This document shows, piece by piece, positions 29,947-40,751 of a stretch of 64,000 nucleotides of DNA. The notes beneath the pieces were generated by a model. That model worked only from the letters and a program-made list of their open reading frames with translations, did not search any database and was not told the DNA's origin. The stretch comes from Solobacterium sp. (GTDB lineage Bacteria; Bacillota_I; Bacilli_A; Erysipelotrichales; Erysipelotrichaceae): NCBI GenBank assembly GCA_024693325.1, contig JAILLA010000016.1, positions 27,760 through 91,759 on the forward strand, given 5' to 3'. Both the position numbers and the translations under genes were made by a program. The stretch's first letter is position 1; every line of letters starts with the position of its first letter.

Positions 29947-30726
29947 TCAAACAGACAGAGGATTGCTGTATACCCTGCGGTTACAGACTATTTCGATTTC
30001 ATTGCCGCCTTCTAAGTTGTTGATCAATGCGTTGTAGAGAATAAGTGCTTTTGCAGCATGATCACCGTATTCTAAAATTATGGTCTTTAAATCTTGTTCA
30101 TCAGCGAACTGAAGCATGCAGTCATAGACGATCATGGTCCTGCAGTAATCATGAAGTATGTGAGCGAGAGTTCCTTCTGATTCGTCTTCCAGATTCAATG
30201 AGCTGATCGTCTGCAAGTAACTGTCAATAATCTGCTTTTTGTCCGGGTCAAGAGACTGGGGGATAAACAGGGACAGATCTTCTTTGTCCAGCCATTCTTG
30301 ATGCATATCCACGATCAGTTCATATGCCTCATCAATATTTTTTGTGCGGAATGACTCTAAAGGGAAGACTCCCAGGGATTCGAAATGATTTGTTCCTTTA
30401 CTTAACATGATCCTGGCAATTGAATTGAACAGTACATACTGCTTTCTTTTACTGATCAGGAATGCACGTTCAGAGAACGCTTTGTAATCTTTCACAACAC
30501 TGTTCAGGTTATTCTGATGTTCTCCGTTAAGCTTAATTATGATATCTTCATTCCACTCAATACTGAGATTCCGGAAAAGATCAGGATCGATTACTGCAAG
30601 TCTTTCGGTAAGCTTTTTGGCTTCCTCATAATAGTCTTCATAAAGTTCAGCATCTATTTCATTAAGCTGCTCATCTTCCTCATAGTAATCTTCATAAAAT
30701 TCATCATTCATAACTTTATCAGTCAT
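29947..30726 (-). CDS. Paralogue 1 of a repeated unknown protein family
   Basis: RBS AAAAAGGAGA before ATG at 30726. Signature SLFIPQSLDPDKKQIIDSYLQTISSLNLEDESEGTLAHILHDYCRTMIVYDC. Confidence 0.75.
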   Translation of the reverse strand: MTDKVMNDEFYEDYYEEDEQLNEIDAELYEDYYEEAKKLTERLAVIDPDLFRNLSIEWNEDIIIKLNGEHQNNLNSVVKDYKAFSERAFLISKRKQYVLFNSIARIMLSKGTNHFESLGVFPLESFRTKNIDEAYELIVDMHQEWLDKEDLSLFIPQSLDPDKKQIIDSYLQTISSLNLEDESEGTLAHILHDYCRTMIVYDCMLQFADEQDLKTIILEYGDHAAKALILYNALINNLEGGNEIEIVCNRRVYSNPLSV

Positions 30727-30756
30727 AAAACTAAATATCTCCTTTTTCATTAATGG

Positions 30757-30851
30757 GCATTGTCTGTCCGGATGGCCATCCCTGTTGATCAATGTAAGAA
30801 CATGATAAAACACTGCAACCCCTAAAAAATCGTGGGTATGTACAATCAGCA
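30757..30851 (-). repeat. 95-bp conserved upstream element, copy A
   Basis: Gap-free alignment to three other 95-bp copies; 30 nt upstream of paralogue 1. Confidence 0.9.
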
Positions 30852-31062
30852 CATCATGAATGATTGATAGGGAAATCATGGAGATGAATTCTGTTTCGGG
30901 TGCGGTGAAAAGAGAACAATCTATTGCTTTACCTCAAAATGATCCAGGGTTTTCATTGGTACATAAACTCGATTTGGAAACTCTATTCATTTGACGTTTA
31001 TGAAACAACATATGAGAAAACCAGCCGAATGAGTTTATATGTCATCTGGCCTGAACGCTAAA

Positions 31063-31088
31063 GAACCGGCTCATTTCTTGGCCGGCTC
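31063..31088 (-). terminator. Hairpin terminator of paralogue 2
   Basis: GAACCGGC...GCCGGCTC; shares the GAACCGGCTCAT arm with the 29882 and 42995 hairpins. Confidence 0.6.
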
Positions 31089-31181
31089 TCCTGGAGGATG
31101 TCATATGACAGATATTCATATGTGTTTCATTTGTTCTGTGCAATACATGAAGAAGTATTCAGTATTGCGTATTACATGTAA

Positions 31182-31865
31182 TCAGTCTTCCTCATCACCT
31201 CCCATCAGCTGATCAACCATACTGCTGAAGAGGTTCTTTGCTTCTGCGGCATATTCACCGTATACATTGCTTAACGTTTTATACGTATTGCCATAAGCAA
31301 ACTGCAGTGCACAGTTATAGAGGATCATGGTCCTGCAGTAATCAAGCAGCAGGTACGCAAGCGTTCCTTCTGATTCGTCTTCCAGATTCAGTCCCTCTAT
31401 CATCTGTAAATGGTTTTCTATGATCTTCTTTTTCTGCGGGTCAAGTCCTGTAGGGATGAAAATAGACAGGTCTTCTCCGTTCATCCATTTCTTATGCATA
31501 TCCGCAATTAACATCACCGCATCATGATCGACTCTTGCAGTCAATGGATCTTTATCCGATCGATCTGTGTTTTCAGGATCAGCCGGTGTTTTGCATAACA
31601 TGTTCCTGGCAGTTCTGCTGACCAGTGCATAGTATTTCCTTTCACCGATCAGTGCTGTACGTTCACAATACATGATGTATCTCTTTACTTCACAGTACAG
31701 TTTATAGCTTCGGTCTGCATCGGTCTGAATGCTGATATTCTTATTGTCTATCCATTTATCATCGTGCTCTGCAACAGGATCAGGATTGTCCTTTGCGATC
31801 CTGTAAATGAGCTGTTCGGCATTTGTGAGTGTATTGCTGTTCTGCGTTGTTTTATTAACAGTCAT
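31182..31865 (-). CDS. Paralogue 2 of the repeated unknown family
   Basis: SIFIPTGLDPQKKKIIENHLQMIEGLNLEDESEGTLAYLLLDYCRTMILYNCALQFAYG. Confidence 0.75.
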   Translation of the reverse strand: MTVNKTTQNSNTLTNAEQLIYRIAKDNPDPVAEHDDKWIDNKNISIQTDADRSYKLYCEVKRYIMYCERTALIGERKYYALVSRTARNMLCKTPADPENTDRSDKDPLTARVDHDAVMLIADMHKKWMNGEDLSIFIPTGLDPQKKKIIENHLQMIEGLNLEDESEGTLAYLLLDYCRTMILYNCALQFAYGNTYKTLSNVYGEYAAEAKNLFSSMVDQLMGGDEED

Positions 31866-31880
31866 GATTTCCGCTTCCTT

Positions 31881-32594
31881 TCAATCCTCTTTTTCATACT
31901 GCGTATCTTCGGTCTCATACTGTGCTGTCAGTTCACAGATCATATCGTCGTAGATGTTAAATGCTTCTTCAGCATATTCACCATACGCACTGCGTAGAGT
32001 TTCCAGATCTGCTCCATATATGAACTGCATTGCACAGTTGTAAATGATCAATATCCTGCAGTAATCATGCAGCAGATATGCATAAGTACCTTCTGCCTCA
32101 TCATCAGTATTCAATGACTGAATCCTGCGTAAGTAACCTGCAATGATCTTCTTTTTATCCGATTCAAGAGCAGGGGGAATGAACAGGGACAGGTCTTTTT
32201 TGTCTCTCCATTTGTCATGCATTTCATCGATCAGCAGAAGTGCTGAAACATTGAATGTTCTGCACCACTGTTTGATACCGAATTTATTCAAGGCATCTGA
32301 AACGATCGGTGTTCTGCATAACATATTCCTGGCAAATAAACTGGTCAGTTCATAGCACTTCCTTTTATTGATCAGGAATGTATGTTCACATGATCTTTTG
32401 TATCTTTTGACCCGGTCGGTCAGGTTATCCTGCCGGTCAGGACCGAACTGAATATTTTTGTTTTCATTATCAAGCCATTTTTCGTTGTGATCCAGAATCA
32501 GTGAAGGGTCAAGCGTAGCGATCCTGTTGGTAAGCTCTCTTGCGAGATCAAGGAACTTGAATTCATGTTCCTCAGATGTAAATGTGAGATCCAT
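31881..32594 (-). CDS. Paralogue 3 of the repeated unknown family
   Basis: SLFIPPALESDKKKIIAGYLRRIQSLNTDDEAEGTYAYLLHDYCRILIIYNCAMQFIYGADLETLRSAYGEYAEEAF; RBS GGAGG. Confidence 0.75.
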   Translation of the reverse strand: MDLTFTSEEHEFKFLDLARELTNRIATLDPSLILDHNEKWLDNENKNIQFGPDRQDNLTDRVKRYKRSCEHTFLINKRKCYELTSLFARNMLCRTPIVSDALNKFGIKQWCRTFNVSALLLIDEMHDKWRDKKDLSLFIPPALESDKKKIIAGYLRRIQSLNTDDEAEGTYAYLLHDYCRILIIYNCAMQFIYGADLETLRSAYGEYAEEAFNIYDDMICELTAQYETEDTQYEKED

Positions 32595-32613
32595 TTTCTA
32601 CCTCCGTCAATAA

Positions 32614-32708
32614 GCATTGCCTGTCAGGATGGCCATCTCTGTTGATCAATGCAAGAACATGATAAAGCAATGCAACCCCTAAAAAACTGCGGCTTTGTAC
32701 ACTTAGCA
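32614..32708 (-). repeat. 95-bp conserved upstream element, copy B
   Basis: Gap-free alignment to copies A, C and D; 19 nt upstream of paralogue 3. Confidence 0.9.
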
Positions 32709-32821
32709 CGAAGGGTAGAAATGAAAGGACAGCAGTACGTTCATTGTATGGTACTAGGCTTGTTCAGGGCTGAAAACATCTCATACCATTACCGGGGATT
32801 TTTGATTTGGGCATAGAAAAA

Positions 32822-32848
32822 AGAACCGATCCGTCTTGAATCGGTTCT
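32822..32848 (-). terminator. Hairpin terminator of paralogue 4
   Basis: AGAACCGAT...ATCGGTTCT with TTTTTT on minus strand. Confidence 0.7.
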
Positions 32849-32925
32849 ATTGGAAAGCTGATAGTGTTCACTGAAATGAATTAGGTATTCCGTATGCTAT
32901 ACGAACCTGAACAGAGAATGATAAA

Positions 32926-33630
32926 TCACTCATCAGTATCATCAGGGTTCATCAGCATTTTTACCAGGTCAATCTTTTTGCTGAAGATCTCAAATGCTTC
33001 TGCAGTATATTCATCGTATATACTGTGTACTGTTTCGTAATCAGCACCATAAGTAAACTGAAGCGCGCAGTCATAGACGAGCATAGTCCTGCAGTAATCA
33101 TGCAGCAAGTACGCGAGCGTTCCTTCTGATTCATCTTCTTTATTCAATGCCTGAATTGAATCTAAATAGTTTTCGATGATCTGCTTATTATCCAGATTCA
33201 GTCCCTGGGGAATGAAGAGGGACAGATCTTCTTTGTTCATCCATCTCTGATGCATTTCCCAAATCAGCATAAGGGTATCGTTATCCCTTTTTGTATTATA
33301 GAACGCTTCGATGAAATCATCCGGGATCTCAAAACCATCCGGTACTTCACACAGGAACAGCCTTGCAAATCTGCTGACCAGTTCATAGTATTCTTTATCA
33401 GAACTTACTTCATCATTTGCAAACTGCAGTTCTTTATCATCTGCTTCACAGAGTTTTTCTGAGTGTTCGTTCAAATAGTTCTGAATGATGACATTGACAT
33501 GATCATTCCAGCTTTCGGGGTGAAGCATAGCCAGACAAAGATCAAATTTTGCAATTCTGCAAATCAGTTCTTCAGCGTCAGTAATAGAATTTTCGTTGTA
33601 GGGGTGATTGAAAATCTCATATGTATGCAT
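32926..33630 (-). CDS. Paralogue 4 of the repeated unknown family
   Basis: SLFIPQGLNLDNKQIIENYLDSIQALNKEDESEGTLAYLLHDYCRTMLVYDCALQFTYGADYETVHSIYDEYTAEAFEIF. Confidence 0.75.
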   Translation of the reverse strand: MHTYEIFNHPYNENSITDAEELICRIAKFDLCLAMLHPESWNDHVNVIIQNYLNEHSEKLCEADDKELQFANDEVSSDKEYYELVSRFARLFLCEVPDGFEIPDDFIEAFYNTKRDNDTLMLIWEMHQRWMNKEDLSLFIPQGLNLDNKQIIENYLDSIQALNKEDESEGTLAYLLHDYCRTMLVYDCALQFTYGADYETVHSIYDEYTAEAFEIFSKKIDLVKMLMNPDDTDE

Positions 33631-33659
33631 ATTTTATCGTCTCCTTTATACATGTTTTT

Positions 33660-33754
33660 GCATTGTCTACCTGGATGGCCATCTCTGTTGATCAATGCAA
33701 GAACATGATAAAGCAATGCAACCCCTAAAAAACTGCGGCTTTGTACACTTAGCA
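33660..33754 (-). repeat. 95-bp conserved upstream element, copy C
   Basis: Nearly identical to copy B; 29 nt upstream of paralogue 4. Confidence 0.9.
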
Positions 33755-33913
33755 CCAAGGTAAGAAATGAAGGAGAACTGAGAGGGTCAATTGTATTTCT
33801 GATGCAATGAAGTGATTGAATTGAATGTCATTTACACGAGTATAGATTAAAATAATGTCAGAACCAGTAATATGTAAGATATCTGTATATTTGATTAGAA
33901 TTCGGGGACTGAT

Positions 33914-35782
33914 ATGATCATCTACAACGGTACAAAACTTAGTTTTCAGGAAGCAGTCACAAATCAGGAGATCGCTGATCTCTTGAATGACTCCATATAC
34001 AAGAAGATGCACAGGAGAACAGGATCCAGTGAACTGGAATCATGGAAGAATTCCATGAATTATATGTACATCACACTGAATGATCCAATGATACCTGATG
34101 ATGCAGGTGTTGCTGTTGAATACAATATTCCCCAGACATCCAAGAGAGTTGATTTCATCATTTCCGGTTATGGAAAAGAAAAACAGGAACAGGTCGTTAT
34201 CGTAGAACTGAAGCAGTGGACAGAACTAAATGCACTGCCAGGTATGGATGGTCTTGTAGAAACATATACCGGACATGCATTGAGACATGTAGTACATCCT
34301 TCCTATCAGGCATGGTCTTATGCTGCATTGATCAGAGATTATAATGAAACAGTTCAAAACCGTGGTATTGAATTAAATCCATGCGCATTTCTTCATAATT
34401 ATGAAGTACAGGATAATGATCCTCTGTATGCAAAGCAGTATGAACCATATCTGGAAGATGCTCCTGCTTTCACAAAAAAGGATGTTTCCAAACTGAGAGA
34501 ATTCATCAAGCAGTATATACAACTGGGTGATAATGGAGAAACCATATACAAAATAGAAAACGGCAGGATCAGACCATCAAAGAGTCTCCAGGATTCTATT
34601 GTCAGTATGGTCAAAGGAAATCAGGAGTTCATCATGGTTGATGATCAGAAAGTAGTCTATGAAAAGATCATAGAACTTTCGTCGTTATCCTACAAAGATA
34701 ATAAGAAGAGAGTGATCATTGTTAAGGGTGGTCCCGGTACAGGCAAGACGGTAGTTGCTGTAAACCTGCTTGCCAGACTGACAAATGATGGTATGTTTGT
34801 CCAATATACTTCCAAGAACAGTGCACCAAGGAGTGTTTATCTGAAGAAGCTGAAAGGGGCTGTACGTAAGAGCAGTATTGATAATATGTTCAAAGGCTCA
34901 GGTTCTTATGTGGATGTACCTGTAAATGCTGTTGACTGTGTACTATGTGATGAGGCACACAGACTGAATGATAAATCCGGTCTGTTTCATAATATCGGTG
35001 AGAACCAGGTGAAAGAGATCATTCATGCGTCCAAATGTGCTGTGTTCTTCATTGATCCGGAACAGATCGTAACATTGAATGATATTGGTACTATACAGGA
35101 GATCAAACGCTGGGCATTTGAAGAAAAAGCACAGGTATATGAAGAAGAATTGGTATCACAATTCCGCTGCAATGGATCAGATGGATACCTGGCATGGATC
35201 GATAATACACTGGAGATCCGTGAAACAGCCAATCTTGATATGGAAGGCATAGATTATGACATCAGGATACTGAATACTCCTGAAGAAGTCAGGGATCTGA
35301 TCTTTGAGAAGAACAAAGGGACCAATAGATCCAGACTGCTTGCCGGATACTGCTGGAACTGGATCTCGGAAGGAAAAAACAAATCCGATGTGCATGATAT
35401 CAATATCGGGGATTTCTCTATGAGCTGGAACCTCGGCAGTACATCTACTTGGGCAATTGATGAAGAATCAGTTAATGAGATCGGATGTATTCATACATCC
35501 CAGGGATTGGAATTTGAATATGTCGGAGTTATTATCGGACCTGATCTCAGATATGAAGATGGTCATATTGTCACTGATTATTCAAAACGTGCTAAAACAG
35601 ATCAGTCTCTGAAGGGTATCAAGAAACTGATCAAAGAAGATAAAGAATACGCAGAGAAGAAAGCAGATCAGATCATTAAAAACACATATCGTACTCTGAT
35701 GACCAGAGGTATGAAAGGCTGCTATGTATACTGCTGTGATAAAGCATTAGCTGAATATCTGAAGAGCCGTATTACGGCATAG
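33914..35782 (+). CDS. DUF2075 / Schlafen group 3-like DNA/RNA helicase domain protein
   Basis: N-terminal nuclease-like KRVDFIISGYGKEKQEQVVIVELKQW, Walker A VKGGPGTGKTVVAVNLL, VLCDEAHRL, HTSQGLEFEYVGVIIGPDL. Confidence 0.85.
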   Translation: MIIYNGTKLSFQEAVTNQEIADLLNDSIYKKMHRRTGSSELESWKNSMNYMYITLNDPMIPDDAGVAVEYNIPQTSKRVDFIISGYGKEKQEQVVIVELKQWTELNALPGMDGLVETYTGHALRHVVHPSYQAWSYAALIRDYNETVQNRGIELNPCAFLHNYEVQDNDPLYAKQYEPYLEDAPAFTKKDVSKLREFIKQYIQLGDNGETIYKIENGRIRPSKSLQDSIVSMVKGNQEFIMVDDQKVVYEKIIELSSLSYKDNKKRVIIVKGGPGTGKTVVAVNLLARLTNDGMFVQYTSKNSAPRSVYLKKLKGAVRKSSIDNMFKGSGSYVDVPVNAVDCVLCDEAHRLNDKSGLFHNIGENQVKEIIHASKCAVFFIDPEQIVTLNDIGTIQEIKRWAFEEKAQVYEEELVSQFRCNGSDGYLAWIDNTLEIRETANLDMEGIDYDIRILNTPEEVRDLIFEKNKGTNRSRLLAGYCWNWISEGKNKSDVHDINIGDFSMSWNLGSTSTWAIDEESVNEIGCIHTSQGLEFEYVGVIIGPDLRYEDGHIVTDYSKRAKTDQSLKGIKKLIKEDKEYAEKKADQIIKNTYRTLMTRGMKGCYVYCCDKALAEYLKSRITA

Positions 35783-35809
35783 AATTAATTATTTGAAGAG
35801 GGGCCATTT

Positions 35810-36415
35810 ATGTCAGATAAATATGATTCTACTTTGAAATACTATGATGATAATAAGAACAGTTTCACCAATACTACTGTAGATCTTGAGTTTTCTGATG
35901 TTCAGGACAGATTTCTAAGGTATCTTGAACCGGGATCACTGATTCTGGATCTTGGCTGCGGTCCCGGCAGGGACAGCAGGTACTTCCTTTCCAAAGGATA
36001 TGCTGTAGAAGCAATCGATGGCTCAGAAGAGATGGTACGTATTGCAAGAGAGACTACAGGTCTTCCTGTAAAGCAGATGCTGTTCAATGAACTGGATGAA
36101 ACAGATAAGTATGATGGTGTATTTGCATGTGCTTCTTTGTTGCATGTACCGTCTAAAGAACTTCCTGAGGTTATAGGAAAGGTAATTAAAGCATTAAAGA
36201 ATAAGGGTATCTTTTATCTGTCATTCAAGTATGGAGACTTTGAAGGATATCGGAATGACAGATACTTTACTGATTATAAAGAAGATACCTTTGCTCAGTT
36301 AATGGCACCATTCCATGAACTGGCTGCTGTAGATCACTGGATCTCCAGTGATGCAAGACCGGGAAGGTCTGATGAGAAATGGCTGAATGTGATAATGGTT
36401 AAGATAGGGGAATAA
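35810..36415 (+). CDS. Class I SAM-dependent methyltransferase
   Basis: ILDLGCGPGRDSRYFLSKGYAVEAIDGSEEMV. Confidence 0.9.
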   Translation: MSDKYDSTLKYYDDNKNSFTNTTVDLEFSDVQDRFLRYLEPGSLILDLGCGPGRDSRYFLSKGYAVEAIDGSEEMVRIARETTGLPVKQMLFNELDETDKYDGVFACASLLHVPSKELPEVIGKVIKALKNKGIFYLSFKYGDFEGYRNDRYFTDYKEDTFAQLMAPFHELAAVDHWISSDARPGRSDEKWLNVIMVKIGE

Positions 36416-37560
36416 TGAACAAAGAACTGCAGGTGACATATGCACCGGGACATCTGGATATTAAGAAGTTCTCCAGAATGCTGGACAGTCCTTCCCAGTG
36501 TTATAAGTTCTACTGGCTGGAAGCTATCCTTCAGTTATTGAAAGACAGTGGAGATCGTTGTTTTCGTTATGAAGAAATCATTGATCTGATGATAGCCAAT
36601 GCCTGGTATACAGTTACGATGTATCATCTCCACCTTGGACCCGGAAGAATAAACAATGAGCACAGTGACAAGGTAGAAGATGCAGTATTGAGCTTAAAAA
36701 GAGCTGCTCCGTCTTTATCGGAAACGGCAAGAAAACAGGAGGTCATTAAACAACTGCATATATATGATCGTGAAGTAATATTTGCCAAGACTGAACTGAC
36801 AAAGAATGTACCTTACAGACTTCTCTCACCGTTTCTGACAGTTGCAGATAAGAAAAGCTGGTACAAAAAGGAAAGGATGATCGAACTGATCAGCAGAACT
36901 GCTGAAAAGATCGTTCTTCCGTATACGATTCTGAATGCTGACAATGTACTGGACTGCAGAGTTGTTGTGAACGATCAGTGGGCAGACTGGATGTTGATGG
37001 AATATCCGATACTGATTGACTGGATCAACTTTAATAAAGTCATATTCCTGCAGGGCAGAAATCCTGAAGTACCGGGAATCATATATAAGCTTGAACCTCC
37101 TTATGCGAGGAATCTGAATGACATTAAGAAACTATGGAACTCTGTACTGGATCATGTGGAGATACATGATATCTATTCCGGAAGACTTCTCAATGAAGAA
37201 AAGTATGACATTGATCATTTTGTTCCGTGGTCTTATGTAGCAATGGATGAGATATGGAATCTGATCCCGGCAGATAAATCGTGCAATACCAGCAAGAATA
37301 ACAGACTGCCGGACTGGGATAAATACTCTTCTGTCTATCTGGAAGCACAGTACAAAATGTATACACAGATATTCAGAAATGAGGATATCTATTCTCTGTT
37401 CAGAAAATGTGCCAAGAAAAATCTGAACAGCCAATGGGCAATCGATCAATTATATATACCTGGAAAACAGGAAGAAGAATTTAAAGGGATACTCGGCACC
37501 AACTTGAAAAGATTGTATGACTCGGCAATCATACAGGGATATGGGACATGGAAATGGTAA
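36415..37560 (+). CDS. HNH endonuclease domain protein
   Basis: YDIDHFVPWSYVAMDEIWNLIPADKSCNTSKNNRLP is an HNH motif; start overlaps preceding stop. Confidence 0.8.
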   Translation: MNKELQVTYAPGHLDIKKFSRMLDSPSQCYKFYWLEAILQLLKDSGDRCFRYEEIIDLMIANAWYTVTMYHLHLGPGRINNEHSDKVEDAVLSLKRAAPSLSETARKQEVIKQLHIYDREVIFAKTELTKNVPYRLLSPFLTVADKKSWYKKERMIELISRTAEKIVLPYTILNADNVLDCRVVVNDQWADWMLMEYPILIDWINFNKVIFLQGRNPEVPGIIYKLEPPYARNLNDIKKLWNSVLDHVEIHDIYSGRLLNEEKYDIDHFVPWSYVAMDEIWNLIPADKSCNTSKNNRLPDWDKYSSVYLEAQYKMYTQIFRNEDIYSLFRKCAKKNLNSQWAIDQLYIPGKQEEEFKGILGTNLKRLYDSAIIQGYGTWKW

Positions 37561-37605
37561 AGTAAGCATTACTATTTCTCTAGATAAATCTGAGAAAGGA
37601 CATTT

Positions 37606-39702
37606 ATGACTAATAGTGCCAAGCTTGAAGAATTTAGAAAGTATTACTTTGAGAACCTTGAGAATGCAAAAATAAAAAAGGCATCAGAAGCCGCAGAAAT
37701 TGAAGAATATTTGAAAGAATATCCTTTGGACAAGCTTCGCAGTATGACACCTGTTGAATACTGTCTTGGGACCGGTTATTCTAAAGAGAGTTTCTGCTAT
37801 AAACTGGAATTTGGCAAATACAGACATACAGGAGCAGGTATCGGCGGAGGATCTTCTAAGAAGTTTGGTGTGTATTACAACAAAACTGAACAAAGTTACA
37901 GGCATGGTTCAACGAAGATCGATAATATTCAGAAGTATTGGCCAGGTTTTAGAAATCAACTCTGCAAATTCCTGACTGATTCAGATAATGATCATTCTGC
38001 AATGCGGCTGGAAGATTATCCAATGCTTCGTGGGATGGACATGGTCCTGGCAAAACTCCTGTATCTTTATTATCCGGATAGATATACAGCAATCGTTTCA
38101 TATTCATCTTTGAAAGAACTGATGAATATGTTTGGGTATGAATGTGATGATAGTATGCGCTGCCATCAGCTTAGTTTTCTCCTGAATAAGAATATCAGAA
38201 GGGATATTCCTGAATGTGCAGATCATGGAAACAATATAATCGGCAATTTACTATGGGAATATTTAAAACATGATGATGGATCCACTGACGATAACTCTGA
38301 CAAAACCAAACAGAACGGTTTAGGAGACAGCGATGTTTCTGAAGTCCATTACTGGCTTTATTCACCAGGAACAAATGGCTCTAAATGGGATGAATACATC
38401 AAGGAAGGTGTGATGGGTATCGGCTGGGGTGATATCGGAGATCTGTCTCAATACAAGACCAGAAATGAAATGCGCAGCAAAATGCAGGAAGTTTATGAGT
38501 CGGATAGAAATTTCAAGATGGACAGTCTGGCAACTTGGCAGTTCGCAAAAGAAATGAAACCAGGTGATATCGTATATGCCAAAAAAGGACGACGAGTATT
38601 ACTTGGCCGCGGTATTGTAACATCTGACTATATGTATAATGAAGCTTTCGATGAGGAAGAGGATCACTACAGCCGCAGAAAAGTGAATTGGACACATATA
38701 GGCAAATGGGATCATCCAGGTCAGGCTGCCATGAAAACTCTGACCGATATTTCTGCATATACCGGTTATATAACTCAATTGGAGGCTTTGTTTGAGAGTG
38801 ATACAGAAGAGGAAGATGAGCCGGAGCTTCCAGAAACAAAATGGCCTCTATACAATAAAGAACTATTCCTGAAAGAGGTATTTATGGATGAGGCTCAGTA
38901 CGATACACTTGTCGGATTGATCCTCAATAAAAAGAATGTGATTCTGCAGGGCGCTCCAGGTGTTGGTAAAACATATGCGGCAAATCGTCTCGCATATTCT
39001 ATTATCGGAGAAAAGAATAAGGACAGGGTAATGATGGTTCAGTTCCATCAGAGCTATTCCTATGAGGACTTTATTGAAGGCTTCAGACCACAGACTGACA
39101 GCGCCGGATATGATATCAAAAAAGGTTCATTTTACAAATTCTGCAAGAAAGCTGCAGAGGATAGCGATAATAAGTACTTCTTTATTATTGATGAGATCAA
39201 CAGAGGTAATCTCAGCAAAATATTCGGTGAACTGTTCATGCTGATTGAAAAGGATAAGCGTGGCAATTCACTGCAGCTGCTGTATTCTGATGAGAAATTT
39301 TATGTACCGTCAAATGTTTATATCATCGGTATGATGAATACTGCGGATAGAAGTCTGGCAATTCTTGATTATGCACTTCGCAGAAGATTTGCATTCTATG
39401 ATATGAAACCTGCTTTTGACAGACCTTCATTCATTGATTATAAGCAGAGTTTAAACAGTTCCGGATTCAACAGTCTGATTGACTGCGTGATGAAATTGAA
39501 TGAAGCTATTTCCGAGGACAGTTCTCTAGGAGAGGGGTTCTGTATCGGGCACAGCTATTTCTGTGATTTAAAAAAAGCTGACTATGCTGCATTATCATCA
39601 ATTGTTGAATACGAGCTGATACCTCTGCTGAAGGAATACTGGTTTGATGATCCTGCAAATGTAAGGGACTGGACGGAAAGACTGAGGAATTCAATTAAGT
39701 GA
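37606..39702 (+). CDS. McrB-like AAA+ GTPase with N-terminal EVE-like domain
   Basis: HYWLYSPGTNGSKWDEYIKEGVMGIGWGDIGDLSQY (EVE-like), QGAPGVGKTYAA, IIDEINRGNLSKIFGEL, MNTADRSLAILDYALRRRF. Confidence 0.88.
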   Translation: MTNSAKLEEFRKYYFENLENAKIKKASEAAEIEEYLKEYPLDKLRSMTPVEYCLGTGYSKESFCYKLEFGKYRHTGAGIGGGSSKKFGVYYNKTEQSYRHGSTKIDNIQKYWPGFRNQLCKFLTDSDNDHSAMRLEDYPMLRGMDMVLAKLLYLYYPDRYTAIVSYSSLKELMNMFGYECDDSMRCHQLSFLLNKNIRRDIPECADHGNNIIGNLLWEYLKHDDGSTDDNSDKTKQNGLGDSDVSEVHYWLYSPGTNGSKWDEYIKEGVMGIGWGDIGDLSQYKTRNEMRSKMQEVYESDRNFKMDSLATWQFAKEMKPGDIVYAKKGRRVLLGRGIVTSDYMYNEAFDEEEDHYSRRKVNWTHIGKWDHPGQAAMKTLTDISAYTGYITQLEALFESDTEEEDEPELPETKWPLYNKELFLKEVFMDEAQYDTLVGLILNKKNVILQGAPGVGKTYAANRLAYSIIGEKNKDRVMMVQFHQSYSYEDFIEGFRPQTDSAGYDIKKGSFYKFCKKAAEDSDNKYFFIIDEINRGNLSKIFGELFMLIEKDKRGNSLQLLYSDEKFYVPSNVYIIGMMNTADRSLAILDYALRRRFAFYDMKPAFDRPSFIDYKQSLNSSGFNSLIDCVMKLNEAISEDSSLGEGFCIGHSYFCDLKKADYAALSSIVEYELIPLLKEYWFDDPANVRDWTERLRNSIK

Positions 39703-40751
39703 TACTGATTAAAAATATCTACTATATGCTTTCTTATGCATATCAGGTTCTGAATGAAGAGGGAATGAAAAATATGGGCCTCGAGAGTTTTGATAATGTT
39801 CAGAAGTTATGTGCAGAGATATTGATCAAAGGTATTCATATTCAGATAAAACGGGGATTGAAACGCGATTATGTTTTGAAAAGTGAACAGATGTCTGCTG
39901 TTAAAGGAAAGATAGATGTTACTGAAACACTCAAAACAATGTCTGTGCTGAGAAGGAAACAGGTCTGTAATTATGATGATCTGACGATCGATATTCCCCT
40001 CAACAGAATTCTGAAAACAACAATGCTGATCCTTCTGAAAGGTGATGTAACAAAATTGCAGAAGAAGGAACTCAGAAAATTACTGGTTTATTTTTCAAAT
40101 GTGCGTGAAACAGATATTCATTTAATTGACTGGAATATACATTATACCCGCAATAATCAGTACTATCAGATGCTCATATCAATCTGTTACCTTGTTCTTA
40201 AAGGTTTGCTGCAGACAGAGAAAGATGGATCTTACAAGATGATGGATTTCTTCGATGAACAGCGAATGAACCGCCTTTACGAGAAGTTTATTCTGGAGTA
40301 TTACAGGAAGCATTATCCTCAATTGTCACCGAATCCTTCACCGATTGAGTGGCAGCTGGATCAGGCGGGTGATGCAATGCTGCCGATGATGAAAACAGAT
40401 ATTACATTGAAATCCGGAAACAATATACTGATTATTGATGCGAAATACTATTCTCATAATACTCAGGAACAATTTGGAAAACGTACAATTCATTCAAATA
40501 ATCTGTATCAGATATTTACTTATGTAAAAAATAAAGATTATGAACTGAAAGATACGCCGCATACTGTATCAGGTTTGTTGCTGTATGCCCGGACAGATGA
40601 AGAGATTCAGCCCGACAACGATTATTATATGAGTGGTAATAGGATTGGTGTTAAGAGTCTGGATCTGAATGCCGAATTTGAAAGTATTGCCTCTATTCTG
40701 AACGGAATTGCAAATAAGATGGAGATAAGCCTTCTGCCAAATGGAGTATAA
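39699..40751 (+). CDS. McrC-like 5-methylcytosine restriction subunit
   Basis: GTG start overlapping the McrB stop; KYFILEYYRKHYP-type segment, MKTDITLKSGNNILIIDAKYY nuclease motif. Confidence 0.85.
   Translation: MILIKNIYYMLSYAYQVLNEEGMKNMGLESFDNVQKLCAEILIKGIHIQIKRGLKRDYVLKSEQMSAVKGKIDVTETLKTMSVLRRKQVCNYDDLTIDIPLNRILKTTMLILLKGDVTKLQKKELRKLLVYFSNVRETDIHLIDWNIHYTRNNQYYQMLISICYLVLKGLLQTEKDGSYKMMDFFDEQRMNRLYEKFILEYYRKHYPQLSPNPSPIEWQLDQAGDAMLPMMKTDITLKSGNNILIIDAKYYSHNTQEQFGKRTIHSNNLYQIFTYVKNKDYELKDTPHTVSGLLLYARTDEEIQPDNDYYMSGNRIGVKSLDLNAEFESIASILNGIANKMEISLLPNGV

Noticed and set aside
30757-30879. 95-bp element as a coding leader peptide (HDFLGVAVFYHVLTLINRDGHPDRQC)
   Set aside because: The frame is open in several copies, but differences among copies are not concentrated at third positions and often change residues. 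Only copy A reads in frame into its gene. Better explained as a DNA/RNA element.
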